A stretch of 64,000 nt of DNA, from contig JAIUOK010000005.1 in assembly GCA_020161245.1 (NCBI GenBank), forward strand, positions 1 to 64,000. Reading direction: 5' to 3'. This document shows, piece by piece, positions 27,096 to 35,651 of this stretch; within the stretch, counting starts at the first letter, position 1, and each line of letters begins with the position of its first letter. The DNA is from Actinomycetota bacterium. Lineage in GTDB: Bacteria; Actinomycetota; Actinomycetes; S36-B12; CAIYMF01. The position numbers and the translations under genes were made by a program. The notes under the pieces were generated by a model. It was not told where the DNA came from, ran no database searches, and worked only from the letters and a program-made list of their open reading frames with translations.

Positions 27096-27764
27096 ATGAC
27101 CCGATCCCTGCGCACCCGCCGCACGTTCGCGGCCGCCGCTGCCCTGGCCGTCCTCCCCCTCGGCCTGGCCGCCTGCGGCTCCAGCGGCAGCGGCAGCAAC
27201 GCAGCGACGTCGGCCGCGCCGATGACGAGCTCGGCGTCGCCGATGTCGTCGAGTGCGATGCCGTCGGAGACCGCGATGGATGCGGCCTCGATGGTCTTCG
27301 GCGCCGGCTGCGCGGCCGTGCCGGCCGACGGCCCGGGCTCGTTCGACGGCATGGCGCTCGACCCCGTCGCCACGGCGGCGTCGAACAACCCGGCGCTGTC
27401 GACCCTGGTCACCGCGGTGAAGAAGGCCGGCCTCGTCGACTCGCTCAACAGCGCCAAGGGCATCACGGTCTTCGCCCCGGTGGACGACGCGTTCAAGGCG
27501 CTCGACAAGAAGACGCTCGACGCCGCCCTGGCCGACCCCCAGGGCCTGCTCACGACCGTGCTGACCTACCACGTCGTGCCCGAGCAGCTCGCGCCCGACC
27601 AGCTCGCGGGCATGCACAAGACACTGCAGGGCGGCAGCATCGACGTCACCGGCTCGGGCGAGGACTTCACCGTCAACGGCACCGCGAAGGTGGTCTGCGG
27701 CAACGTCCCGACGGCGAACGCCACGGTGTATCTCATCGACGGCGTCCTGCTTCCGAAGTCCTGA
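27096..27764 (+). CDS. Fasciclin-domain lipoprotein (MPT83/MPT70-like)
   Basis: 222 residues. A basic N-terminus, hydrophobic core and lipobox LAAC (Cys near residue 27) make it a surface lipoprotein. A Ser/Met/Ala-rich linker of about 50 residues is followed by one FAS1 domain: TVFAPVDDAF, YHVV and ATVYLIDGVLLP are the conserved boxes. In Mycobacterium the FAS1 proteins MPT70 and MPT83 belong to the SigK regulon, and here a sigma factor and anti-sigma gene follow 31 bases downstream, so the same arrangement probably holds. GAGGAG lies upstream of the ATG. Confidence 0.93.
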   Translation: MTRSLRTRRTFAAAAALAVLPLGLAACGSSGSGSNAATSAAPMTSSASPMSSSAMPSETAMDAASMVFGAGCAAVPADGPGSFDGMALDPVATAASNNPALSTLVTAVKKAGLVDSLNSAKGITVFAPVDDAFKALDKKTLDAALADPQGLLTTVLTYHVVPEQLAPDQLAGMHKTLQGGSIDVTGSGEDFTVNGTAKVVCGNVPTANATVYLIDGVLLPKS

Positions 27765-27795
27765 CGCGCGCACGCCAGCCAGCTCTGGGAGCCTC

Positions 27796-28404
27796 ATGCC
27801 CGTGCAGCCAGCCGCGTCGACCCCGCCCGAGCCCTCGGGCGGGGTCGGCGCGGACCTCGCCCAGCGCCTCGTCGCCCTGCTCGCACGGTCGAGCCGCGGC
27901 GACGAGCACGCCTTCGCCGAGCTCTACGACCTCACTGCCTCGCGCGTCCACGGCCTCGCCCGGCGCGTGGTGCGCGACCCGGCCCAGGCCGAGGAGGTCG
28001 CGCAGGAGGCCTACCTCGAGATCTGGCGGCAGTCGGCCCGCTTCGACGCCTCGCGCGGGAGCGCGCTGGCGTGGATGCTCACGATCGTGCACCGCCGCGC
28101 CGTCGACCGGGTGCGCTCGGCCGAGAGCGCGCAGGCGCGCGACCAGCGCTACGCGGCGGTCGGCGACGGCCCCGAGTACGACGTCGTGGACGAGGAAGTG
28201 ACGACGAGGATGGAGTCGGCGCGGGTGCGCCGCGCGCTGGACTCCCTCACCGAGGTGCAGCGCGAGGCTGTCACCCTCGCCTACTACGGCGGCTACACCC
28301 ATCGCGAGGTCGCGGACCTGCTGGATGTGCCGCTGGGAACGGTCAAGACTCGGATGCGCGACGGTCTGATCCGGCTGCGCGACGCCCTGGGGGTGGAGGC
28401 ATGA
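27796..28404 (+). CDS. sigK: ECF sigma factor, SigK-like
   Basis: 202 residues. Sigma region 2 spans about residues 40-105 (FAELYDLTASRVHGLARRVV with the DPAQAEEVAQEAYLEIW core) and region 4 about 140-195 (LTEVQREAVTLAYYGGYTHREVADLL). It belongs to the SigK/SigL group of ECF sigma factors. Its stop overlaps the anti-sigma start by 4 bases (ATGA), the usual sigma/anti-sigma coupling. It likely drives the upstream fasciclin gene and its own operon when released. Confidence 0.93.
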   Translation: MPVQPAASTPPEPSGGVGADLAQRLVALLARSSRGDEHAFAELYDLTASRVHGLARRVVRDPAQAEEVAQEAYLEIWRQSARFDASRGSALAWMLTIVHRRAVDRVRSAESAQARDQRYAAVGDGPEYDVVDEEVTTRMESARVRRALDSLTEVQREAVTLAYYGGYTHREVADLLDVPLGTVKTRMRDGLIRLRDALGVEA

Positions 28405-29177
28405 CGAGCGGGACGCCGGATGTCCACGCGCTCTCGGGGGCCTACGCCCTCGACGCCCTGACGCCGGACGAGGCACGGGCCTTCGAGCAGCACCTCGCCA
28501 CGTGCGAGTCGTGCCGCGACGAGGTTCGCTCCCTGCGCGAGGCCGCGTCGGCGCTGGCCGAGCCGGTCGCCGACGCGCCCCCGGCACGGCTGCGCGACAA
28601 CGTCCTCGCCGGCATCAGCCAGGTACGACCCCTCCCGCCGGTCGGAGGGACCCTGGCGGACGACGAGGCACCCACCGGCATCACGACGACGCAGCCGGAC
28701 GAGCTCGCCGCCCGACGCAGGCGCCGGGCCCCGGCGTGGCTCGTCGCCGTCGCCGCAGCCCTGGCGCTGCTGGCCGGCGGAGCCGTCGTCCGGTCGGTGC
28801 AGCTCTCGCAGCAGCTCGACTCTGTCACGGCGTCGGGCGCCGACATCGCCCAGATCGTCACCGCACCCGATGCGACGACGTCCACGGCGCAGGTCAGCGG
28901 CGGCGGCAGGGCCGCGGTCGTGTCGTCGGAGTCGCTCGGCCGCGCGGTGCTCGTCACCGACGGGATGCCGGCGGCACCGGCCGGGAAGGTCTGGCAGGTC
29001 TGGTACATCGGCGACGACGGCGCGCCGTCGTCGGCCGGGTTCGTGCCCGACGGCCAGCGCACCGCCGTGGCGCTGCAGGGCGATCTCGGCACCGCCGGCG
29101 CCGTGGGGGTCACCCTCGAGCCGGCAGGCGGGTCGCAGCAGCCGACGACGAAGCCCGTGGTCGCGATCACCGTCTGA
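28401..29177 (+). CDS. rskA: Anti-sigma-K factor, RskA-like
   Basis: 258 residues. The cytoplasmic N-terminal domain contains an H-x3-C-x2-C zinc-type motif (HLATCESC, about residues 31-38), a single membrane segment lies near residues 113-133 (PAWLVAVAAALALLAGGAVV), and the extracytoplasmic part is the RskA domain (KVWQVWYIGDDGAPSSAGF). It should hold SigK at the membrane until degraded by regulated proteolysis or a redox change. The HxxxCxxC motif may make release redox- or zinc-sensitive. It is convergent, 6 bases apart, with the molybdoenzyme gene. Confidence 0.93.
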   Translation: MTSGTPDVHALSGAYALDALTPDEARAFEQHLATCESCRDEVRSLREAASALAEPVADAPPARLRDNVLAGISQVRPLPPVGGTLADDEAPTGITTTQPDELAARRRRRAPAWLVAVAAALALLAGGAVVRSVQLSQQLDSVTASGADIAQIVTAPDATTSTAQVSGGGRAAVVSSESLGRAVLVTDGMPAAPAGKVWQVWYIGDDGAPSSAGFVPDGQRTAVALQGDLGTAGAVGVTLEPAGGSQQPTTKPVVAITV

Positions 29178-29183
29178 CGACGG

Positions 29184-31361
29184 TCACACAGCTTCGCGGC
29201 GGCGCACCCGCACCGGCACACCCTGCACGGCGGCGTTGCCCGACAGCGGGTCGATCCGCCGGGTGTCGGTGATGTCGTTGACGCTGGCGCCGCCGAGCGA
29301 CGCGGCGCGGCGCCAGCCCGTCTCCGGTCCCGGACGGTCGTGGCCGTAGCCGTGCGGCACGCTGACGACGCCGGGCAGCAGCCGGTCGGTGAGCTCGGCG
29401 GGCACGTCGATCTCGCCGACGTCGGTCGACACGACGGCGACGTCGCCGTCGGCGAGGCCGAGCGCCTTCGCGTCGTCCGGATGGATCTGCAACGTGAAGC
29501 GGTTGCGCCCCTTGGCCAGCCGCTCGCTGTTGTGCATCCACGAGTTGTTGCTGCGCAGGTGCCGGCGGCCGATGAGCACGAGCGACGACGGGTCGGACGC
29601 CGTCGCCTCGAGCGAGGCCAGCGCGTCGAGCACGCGCGGCCAGTCGGCGAGGACGACCGGGTGCGCCAGCGGGATCCGCCGGCCCGGCGTCAGCAGCCGC
29701 TTCGGCAGCTGCGGCACGAGCGGACCGAGATCGATGCCGTGCCTCGCGCGCTCCACCTTGGCCAGCGTGAGCTTCTGGTACGAACGAAGACCCCACGGCC
29801 CGGCCCGCAGCGCGACGTCGACGAAGCGGCGCGGGAACAGCCGCTCGAGGGCCTTGGCGCGCACCGCCGCCGTCGGGGCCGCCGACCTCGTGCGCCGCCA
29901 CACCCGGGCGAGCAGCCCGCGCAGGATGTCGGCGTCGGACATCGACCCCGCGGGTGCCGGGACGGCCGCAGGGCTCCAGCGCACCCAGTTGCGCACGCTG
30001 ACCGCGGGGAACACGACGTCGAACTCGTCGCGCTCGAGCGGCGTGGTGGGCGGCAGGATCACGTGCGCGTGCCGGCTGGACTCGGTGACGTAGTAGTCGA
30101 CGGCCACGAGCAGGTCGAGCTGCTGCAGCGCCTCCTCGAGCCGGCGGCCGTCGGGCGCCGAGAGCACCGGGTTGCCGGCGTAGAGCACGAGCGCGCGCAG
30201 CTTCCCCGGGCCGGGCTCGAGGATCTCGTCGGCGAGCGTGGCGAGCGGCAGCTCCGAGGAGAACTCCGGGATGCCGCGCACCCGCGAGCGCCAGCGGTCG
30301 TAGCCCACGAGGTCGGTCGTACGCTCCCCCACCACGGGCAGGTCGAAGGCCGGCGTCGAGAGCATCCAGCCGCCCGGCTCGTCGAGCCGGCCGGTCGCGA
30401 TGTTGAGCGCGTGCACGAGCCAGTACGCCGGTGTGCCGAACACCGACTGCGTGACGCCCAGCCGCCCGTACACCGCGGCCCGGCGGGCGCCGGCGAGCTC
30501 GCGCGCGAGACGCCGGATCGTCGACGCAGGAACGCCGGTCACCGCCTCCGCCCGCTCGGGAGTGATCGGGCGGACGGCATCGAGCACCTGCTGCACGCCG
30601 TCGACGTACGTGGCGGCGCGGCCGAGCCGCACGAGCCCCTCGGCGTCGATCGTCGAGAGCATCGCCGCGAGCAGGAACACGTCGGTGCCCGGCCGGATCG
30701 CGACGTGCTCGTCGGCGACGTCGGCCGTCTCGCTGCGGCGCGGGTCGACCACGACGAGGCGCCCGCCGCGCGCCTGCAGGTCGGAGATGCGCCGGCGCAT
30801 GTCGGGCGCGGTCATGATCGAGCCGTTGCTCACCAGCGGGTTGCCGCCGAGCACGAGCAGCAGGTCGGTGCGGTCGATGTCCGGCACCGGAAGCAGAAGC
30901 GGCGACCCGAGCAGCAGGTACGACAGCAGGTGCTGCGGCTGCTGGTCGACGCTCGCCGCGCTGTAGCGCGCCTTCACCTTGAGCGCCTGCATGAGCATGG
31001 GGATGAAGGTGATCGGCGCCCAGCCGTGCGTCACGGGGTTGCCGAGGTAGAGCGAGATCGACTCGCCGCCGTGCTGGTCGCGGATGCGGACGAGGCCGTC
31101 CGCCACGAGGTCGAGCGCCTCGTCCCAGCCGATCTCCTCCCACGAGCCGTCGGCGCGGCGCCGCACGGGCGACCGCAGGCGGTCGGGATCGGTCAGCAGG
31201 TCCTGCAGCGCGATGCCCTTGGGGCAGACGTACCCGCGGCTCAGCGGATCGTCGGCGTCGCCCCGGATCGAGAGCACCTCGCGGCCCTCCACCTCGACGA
31301 CGAGGCCGCAGCTGGCCTCGCACAGGGTGCAGCCGCGGTGCACGGTCCGGCGTCCCTCCAT
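29184..31361 (-). CDS. Molybdopterin oxidoreductase (DMSO reductase family)
   Basis: 725 residues. An N-terminal [4Fe-4S] site C-x2-C-x3-C plus YVCPKG (residues about 11-50) is followed by the molybdopterin-binding and dinucleotide-binding domains of the formate dehydrogenase/nitrate reductase (DMSO reductase) superfamily. No Tat signal is present, so it should be cytoplasmic. It stands alone without an electron-transfer subunit; partner and substrate are unknown. The ATG at 31361 has TAGCCT six bases upstream (31368-31373), pointing to a leaderless mRNA. Confidence 0.9.
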   Translation of the reverse strand: MEGRRTVHRGCTLCEASCGLVVEVEGREVLSIRGDADDPLSRGYVCPKGIALQDLLTDPDRLRSPVRRRADGSWEEIGWDEALDLVADGLVRIRDQHGGESISLYLGNPVTHGWAPITFIPMLMQALKVKARYSAASVDQQPQHLLSYLLLGSPLLLPVPDIDRTDLLLVLGGNPLVSNGSIMTAPDMRRRISDLQARGGRLVVVDPRRSETADVADEHVAIRPGTDVFLLAAMLSTIDAEGLVRLGRAATYVDGVQQVLDAVRPITPERAEAVTGVPASTIRRLARELAGARRAAVYGRLGVTQSVFGTPAYWLVHALNIATGRLDEPGGWMLSTPAFDLPVVGERTTDLVGYDRWRSRVRGIPEFSSELPLATLADEILEPGPGKLRALVLYAGNPVLSAPDGRRLEEALQQLDLLVAVDYYVTESSRHAHVILPPTTPLERDEFDVVFPAVSVRNWVRWSPAAVPAPAGSMSDADILRGLLARVWRRTRSAAPTAAVRAKALERLFPRRFVDVALRAGPWGLRSYQKLTLAKVERARHGIDLGPLVPQLPKRLLTPGRRIPLAHPVVLADWPRVLDALASLEATASDPSSLVLIGRRHLRSNNSWMHNSERLAKGRNRFTLQIHPDDAKALGLADGDVAVVSTDVGEIDVPAELTDRLLPGVVSVPHGYGHDRPGPETGWRRAASLGGASVNDITDTRRIDPLSGNAAVQGVPVRVRRREAV

Positions 31362-31367
31362 GGCCGG

Positions 31368-31373
31368 AGGCTA
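31368..31373 (-). promoter_or_regulatory. -10 box of a leaderless transcript (molybdoenzyme gene)
   Basis: TAGCCT on the minus strand ends 6 bases before the ATG at 31361, the spacing at which transcription would start at or next to the start codon. No clear -35. Confidence 0.4.
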
Positions 31374-31554
31374 GGTGCGGGCGCGGGGGCCCGCACGATC
31401 TCGACAGAGGTCGCCGGACCCGTCAACCGGCGGCGCCCAGGCTGTCCCGAGGTTCGGATCCAGATACCGAGGACGGCCTCGGCCTACGAGATCCGCAACG
31501 AAACACGGAATTCACGACGGATTCGCTTGCCAGACCCCCCTGCCGTCAGACACG

Positions 31555-32037
31555 ATGCTGGACGTGGTGACCCGGGACCGGATGACGCCGGCCCACCTCG
31601 ACGAGGTGAGCAAGGCGATCATCGAGCAGCTGCAGGAGGACGGCCGTCGGCCGTACGCCGCGATCGGCAAGGCCGTGGGCCTGTCCGAGGCGGCCGTGCG
31701 CCAGCGCGTCCAGCGGCTCATCGAGTCCGGGGTCATGCAGATCGTGGCGGTGACCGATCCCCTGCAGGTCGGTTTCCCGCGCGCAGCGATGCTGGGCGTC
31801 CGCTGCGACGGCGACGTCGAGGCCGTGGCCGAGGCCATGGCCGCGATGACCGAGGTCGACTACCTCGTCGTCACGGCGGGCAGCTTCGACATCATCGCCG
31901 AGATCGTGTGCGAGGACGACGACCACCTCCTCGAGGTGGTGAACCGCCGCGTCCGGGCCATCCCGGGCGTGCGACACACGGAGACCTTCGTCTACCTGAA
32001 GCTCCGCAAGCAGATCTACACCTGGGGTACCCGATGA
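31555..32037 (+). CDS. Lrp/AsnC family transcriptional regulator
   Basis: 160 residues: N-terminal helix-turn-helix (LDEVSKAIIEQLQEDGRRPY, AIGKAVGLSEAAVRQRVQRL) and a C-terminal AsnC ligand-binding (RAM) domain from about residue 75. Lrp proteins sense amino acids or related amines and control linked catabolic genes. Its stop overlaps the transaminase start (ATGA), so it probably senses the transaminase substrate or product and controls this operon. The ATG at 31555 is preceded by an AT-richer stretch (31490-31520) suitable for autoregulation. Confidence 0.92.
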   Translation: MLDVVTRDRMTPAHLDEVSKAIIEQLQEDGRRPYAAIGKAVGLSEAAVRQRVQRLIESGVMQIVAVTDPLQVGFPRAAMLGVRCDGDVEAVAEAMAAMTEVDYLVVTAGSFDIIAEIVCEDDDHLLEVVNRRVRAIPGVRHTETFVYLKLRKQIYTWGTR

Positions 32038-33431
32038 CCACGTCACCGCAGTACGTGAGCGAGCCCGGCGACGACCGCCTCGCCGACAAGGCCCGCGACC
32101 ACCTGTGGATGCACTTCACCCGCCACTCCGTCTACGAGAACGGCGGGCACGTGCCCGTCATCGTGCGCGGCGAGGGCCACCACGTCTGGGACGACCAGGG
32201 CAACCGCTACATCGACGGCCTCGCGGGCCTGTTCACGGTGCAGGCCGGCCACGGCCGCACCGAGCTCGCCGACGCCGCCGCCAAGCAGATGTCCGAGCTC
32301 GCCTTCTTCCCGCTCTGGTCGTACGCGCACCCGTCGGCCATCGAGCTGGCCGAGCGCCTCGTCTCGTACACGCCCGGCGATCTGAACCGCGTCTTCTTCA
32401 CCACCGGCGGCGGCGAGGCCGTCGAGACCGCGTGGAAGCTGGCCAAGCAGTACTTCAAGCTCACCGGCAAGCCCATGAAGCACAAGGTGATCAGCCGCAA
32501 CGTGGCCTACCACGGCACGCCGCAGGGCGCGCTGTCGATCACCGGCATCCCCGACGCCAAGAAGTACTTCGAGCCGCTCGTCCCCGGCACGCACAAGGTG
32601 CCCAACACCAACTTCTACCGCGCGCAGCAGCACGCCGACGACATCGAGGCCTTCGGCCGCTGGGCCGCCGACCGCATCGCCGAGGCGATCGAGTTCGAGG
32701 GCCCCGAGACCGTCGCCGCCGTGTTCCTCGAGCCGGTGCAGAACTCCGGCGGCTGCTTCCCGCCGCCGCCCGGGTACCTCGAGCGCGTCCGCGAGATCTG
32801 CGACGAGTACGACGTCCTGTTCGTCGCCGACGAGACGATCTGCGCGTTCGGCCGGATCGGCGAGATGTTCGCGACCTCGCGCTTCGGCGTGACGCCCGAC
32901 ATCATCACCTGCGCCAAGGGCATGACCTCCGGCTACGCCCCCATCGGCGCGATGATCGCCAGCGACCGCCTCTTCGAGCCGTTCCGCCACGGCACGAACT
33001 ACTTCCCCCACGGCTACACCTTCGGCGGGCACCCCGTGTCGGCCGCGGTGGCGCTGGCCAACCTCGACATCTTCGAGCGCGAGGGCCTCAACCAGCACGT
33101 CCGCGACAACGAGGACGCGTTCAAGGCCACGCTGTCCAAGCTGCTCGACCTGCCGATCGTGGGCGACGTCCGCGGGGCCGGGTACTTCTACGGCATCGAG
33201 CTCGTGAAGGACAAGGCCACGAAGGAGACGTTCAACGACGACGAGGCCGAGCGCCTGCTGCGCGGCTTCCTGTCCAAGGCGCTGTTCGACGCGGGCCTGT
33301 ACTGCCGCGCCGACGACCGCGGCGACCCCGTGGTGCAGCTCGCGCCGCCGCTGACCATCGGCCAGCGCGAGTTCGACGAGATCGAGCAGATCCTGCGCTC
33401 CGTCCTCACCGAGGGCATGAGCATCCTCTAG
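32034..33431 (+). CDS. Class III aminotransferase (putrescine or beta-alanine:pyruvate type)
   Basis: 465 residues, full length for omega-amino acid transaminases. The PLP-binding Lys is in TCAKGMTSGYAP, the phosphate-binding GGEAVE motif follows FFTTGG, and ADETICAFGRIG carries the Asp that pairs with the pyridine nitrogen. Enzymes of this group move an amino group from putrescine, GABA or beta-alanine to pyruvate. With the upstream Lrp gene (overlapping) and the downstream PPOX and oxidase genes it forms a second amine-use block. A strong hairpin follows the stop. Confidence 0.92.
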   Translation: MTTSPQYVSEPGDDRLADKARDHLWMHFTRHSVYENGGHVPVIVRGEGHHVWDDQGNRYIDGLAGLFTVQAGHGRTELADAAAKQMSELAFFPLWSYAHPSAIELAERLVSYTPGDLNRVFFTTGGGEAVETAWKLAKQYFKLTGKPMKHKVISRNVAYHGTPQGALSITGIPDAKKYFEPLVPGTHKVPNTNFYRAQQHADDIEAFGRWAADRIAEAIEFEGPETVAAVFLEPVQNSGGCFPPPPGYLERVREICDEYDVLFVADETICAFGRIGEMFATSRFGVTPDIITCAKGMTSGYAPIGAMIASDRLFEPFRHGTNYFPHGYTFGGHPVSAAVALANLDIFEREGLNQHVRDNEDAFKATLSKLLDLPIVGDVRGAGYFYGIELVKDKATKETFNDDEAERLLRGFLSKALFDAGLYCRADDRGDPVVQLAPPLTIGQREFDEIEQILRSVLTEGMSIL

Positions 33432-33438
33432 GCCCCAC

Positions 33439-33473
33439 GACGACGGGTCCCTGCGGCGCAGGGGCCCGTCGTC
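33439..33473 (+). terminator. Strong hairpin terminator after the transaminase gene
   Basis: GACGACGGGTCCCTGC and GCAGGGGCCCGTCGTC pair over 16 positions (one U-G) with a 3-base loop, 8 bases after the stop. It separates the lrp-transaminase unit from the PPOX-oxidase unit. Confidence 0.75.
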
Positions 33474-33503
33474 CGCATTCGGCACCAGCACGAGAGGCGC
33501 ACG

Positions 33504-34157
33504 ATGACGCAGCTGCCCGCCCCCGGCTCGACCGAGCGCACCCGCGTGCGCCGGCTCCCGGAGAAGGCCGTGACCGACCGCGCCGCGCTGCACCAGGTGC
33601 TCGACGCCGGGCTCGTGGCGCACCTCGCGGTCGTCGACGACGGCCAGCCCTACGTCGTGCCGGTCGGCTACGCGCGCGACGGCGACCGCGTGATCTTCCA
33701 CGGCTCCACGGGGTCCCGGCTCTTCCGCGCACTCGCCGCCGGCGCACCCACGTGCTTCACCGTCACGCTGCTCGACGGACTGGTGCTTGCACGGTCGGCG
33801 TTCGAGAGCTCGATGCACTACCGCGGCGCGATGGTGCTCGGCTCGTGCTCCTTGCTCGAGGGCGCCGAGGCCGACGACGCGCTGCGCCTCATCAGCGACC
33901 ACCTGCTGCCCGGGCGCTGGGACGACATCCGTCCCCCGTCGCGCAAGGAGCTCGCCGCCACCCTCGTGCTGGCCCTCCCCCTCGACGAGGCCAGCGTGAA
34001 GATCAGCGCCGGCCCGCCCGACGACGATCCCGACGACCTCGACCGGCCCGTCTGGGCCGGCGTCGTGCCGATCCGCGAGGTGTTCGGCGAGCCGGTGCCC
34101 GACGAGCGCGGCGCTGCCCACGACGTCCCCGGGTACATCGCGGGGTGGGCACGATGA
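33504..34157 (+). CDS. Pyridoxamine 5'-phosphate oxidase-like flavin protein (NimA-type)
   Basis: 217 residues, a split-barrel FMN-binding fold: AALHQVLDAGLVAHLAVVDD, then PYVVPVGYARDGDRVIFHGS, typical of the PPOX class 2 family that includes nitroimidazole reductase NimA. It probably binds FMN or F420 or haem; the reaction is unknown. Its stop overlaps the next gene's ATG by 4 bases, so it works with or alongside the FAD oxidase. GAGAGG precedes the ATG. Confidence 0.87.
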   Translation: MTQLPAPGSTERTRVRRLPEKAVTDRAALHQVLDAGLVAHLAVVDDGQPYVVPVGYARDGDRVIFHGSTGSRLFRALAAGAPTCFTVTLLDGLVLARSAFESSMHYRGAMVLGSCSLLEGAEADDALRLISDHLLPGRWDDIRPPSRKELAATLVLALPLDEASVKISAGPPDDDPDDLDRPVWAGVVPIREVFGEPVPDERGAAHDVPGYIAGWAR

Positions 34158-35545
34158 GTCTCGCCGAGCACCGCCGCCTCTCGCTGTGGTGGGACACCTT
34201 GCCCGACGACCTCGTCGGCGACCTGCGCCCGCCGCTGGAGGGCAGCACCGACGCCGACGTCGCGATCGTGGGCGGCGGTTACACCGGCCTCTGGACGGCG
34301 TACTACCTCGCGAAGGCCGACCCGTCGCTGCGCGTCGTGGTCCTCGAGGCGCGCACCGCCGGGTTCGGGGCGAGCGGCCGCAACGGCGGCTGGGCGTCGG
34401 CGCTGTTCCCCACCTCCCTGGACAAGGTCGCAGCCGAGTCGTCGCGCGAGGGGGCCGTCGCCCTGCAACGGGCCATGTTCGACACCGTCGACGAGGTCGG
34501 CCGGGCGGCCGCCGCCGAGGGCATCGACTGCCACTACCGCAAGGGCGGCACGATCACGCTGGCGCGCACGCCCCTGCAGCTCGAGCGTGCGCAGCACGAC
34601 GTCGAGGCGTTCCGCTCGTGGGGCTTCGGCGAGGACGACGCCGTGCTGCTCACCGCCGACGAGGCGCGCGAGCGGCTCGGGGCCACCGACGTCCTCGGCG
34701 CGACCTACACGCCGCACTGCGCAGCGATCCACCCGGCGCGGCTCGTGCGCGGGCTCGCGCAGGCTGTCGAGCGCCGCGGCGTCGCCGTCCACGAGGGCAC
34801 GAAGGTCACGGCGATCGAGCCCGGCGTCGTGCGCACCGAGCGCGGCGACGTGCGGGCCCGGCACATCGTGCGCGCGACCGAGGCGTGGACGTCGCAGCTG
34901 CCCGGCTACGAGCGCGACATCGCCCCCGTCTACTCGCTCATGCTCGCCACGGAGCCGCTGCCCGACGAGGTCTGGGCGCAGATCGGCCTGCGCCGCGGCG
35001 AGACGTTCAACGACCACCGCCACCTCATCATCTACGGGCAGCGCACCGTCGACGGCCGGTTCGCCTTCGGCGGGCGCGGGGCGCCCTACCACTTCGGCTC
35101 CACCATCCGCCCGGAGTTCGACCGCGACCCCGCCGTCTACGACGAGCTGTGGCGCGTGCTGCGCGACCTGTTCCCGGTGCTGTCGGGCCGCGAGGTCACG
35201 CACACGTGGGGCGGTCCGCTGGGCATCCCCCGCGACTGGTTCCCCACCGTCGCCTACGACACCGACACGGGGATCGGATCGGCGGGCGGGTACGTCGGCG
35301 ACGGCGTCGCGTCCAGCAACCTCGCGGGCCGCACGCTGGCCGACCTCGTCCGCGGCGAGGACACCGAGCGCACCCGGCTGCCCTGGGTCAACCGCCGCTC
35401 CAAGCGCTGGGAGCCCGAGCCGTTCCGCTGGCTCGGCGTCAACCTGGGCCTGCGGGTGATGGGCTCGGCCGACGGAGTCGAGGCGCGCACCGGCAAGCCG
35501 GCCAAGCGCGCCGAGCTGCTCGCACCCCTCCTGGGCGGGCACTGA
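34154..35545 (+). CDS. FAD-dependent amine oxidase, PuuB-like (second copy)
   Basis: 463 residues. The dinucleotide site is VAIVGGGYTGLWTAYYLAK (about residues 35-53), followed by the DAO-family landmark FGASGRNGGWAS. It resembles gamma-glutamylputrescine oxidase and other secondary-amine oxidases. Compared with the protein at 12180 it lacks the 45-residue N-terminal extension but shares the LGVNLGLR-type C-terminal ending. Translational coupling to the PPOX gene and the transaminase upstream suggest oxidation of a second amine or an alternative route. Confidence 0.9.
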   Translation: MSLAEHRRLSLWWDTLPDDLVGDLRPPLEGSTDADVAIVGGGYTGLWTAYYLAKADPSLRVVVLEARTAGFGASGRNGGWASALFPTSLDKVAAESSREGAVALQRAMFDTVDEVGRAAAAEGIDCHYRKGGTITLARTPLQLERAQHDVEAFRSWGFGEDDAVLLTADEARERLGATDVLGATYTPHCAAIHPARLVRGLAQAVERRGVAVHEGTKVTAIEPGVVRTERGDVRARHIVRATEAWTSQLPGYERDIAPVYSLMLATEPLPDEVWAQIGLRRGETFNDHRHLIIYGQRTVDGRFAFGGRGAPYHFGSTIRPEFDRDPAVYDELWRVLRDLFPVLSGREVTHTWGGPLGIPRDWFPTVAYDTDTGIGSAGGYVGDGVASSNLAGRTLADLVRGEDTERTRLPWVNRRSKRWEPEPFRWLGVNLGLRVMGSADGVEARTGKPAKRAELLAPLLGGH

Positions 35546-35651
35546 CCCCCTCCCCCGGCCCCATGACGGACCCGGCAGTCCCGGGAGCCGCTGACAGCGC
35601 AGGCGATCCCGCGCTTGACTGGCCCCACGGGGCACAGGGGCAGGAGGGGCT

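Noticed and set aside
26646..27797. Frames of repeated GVDTRS-like peptides through the hairpin array
   Set aside because: The periodic peptides only reflect the DNA repeats; frames run on both strands and overlap the real fasciclin gene.
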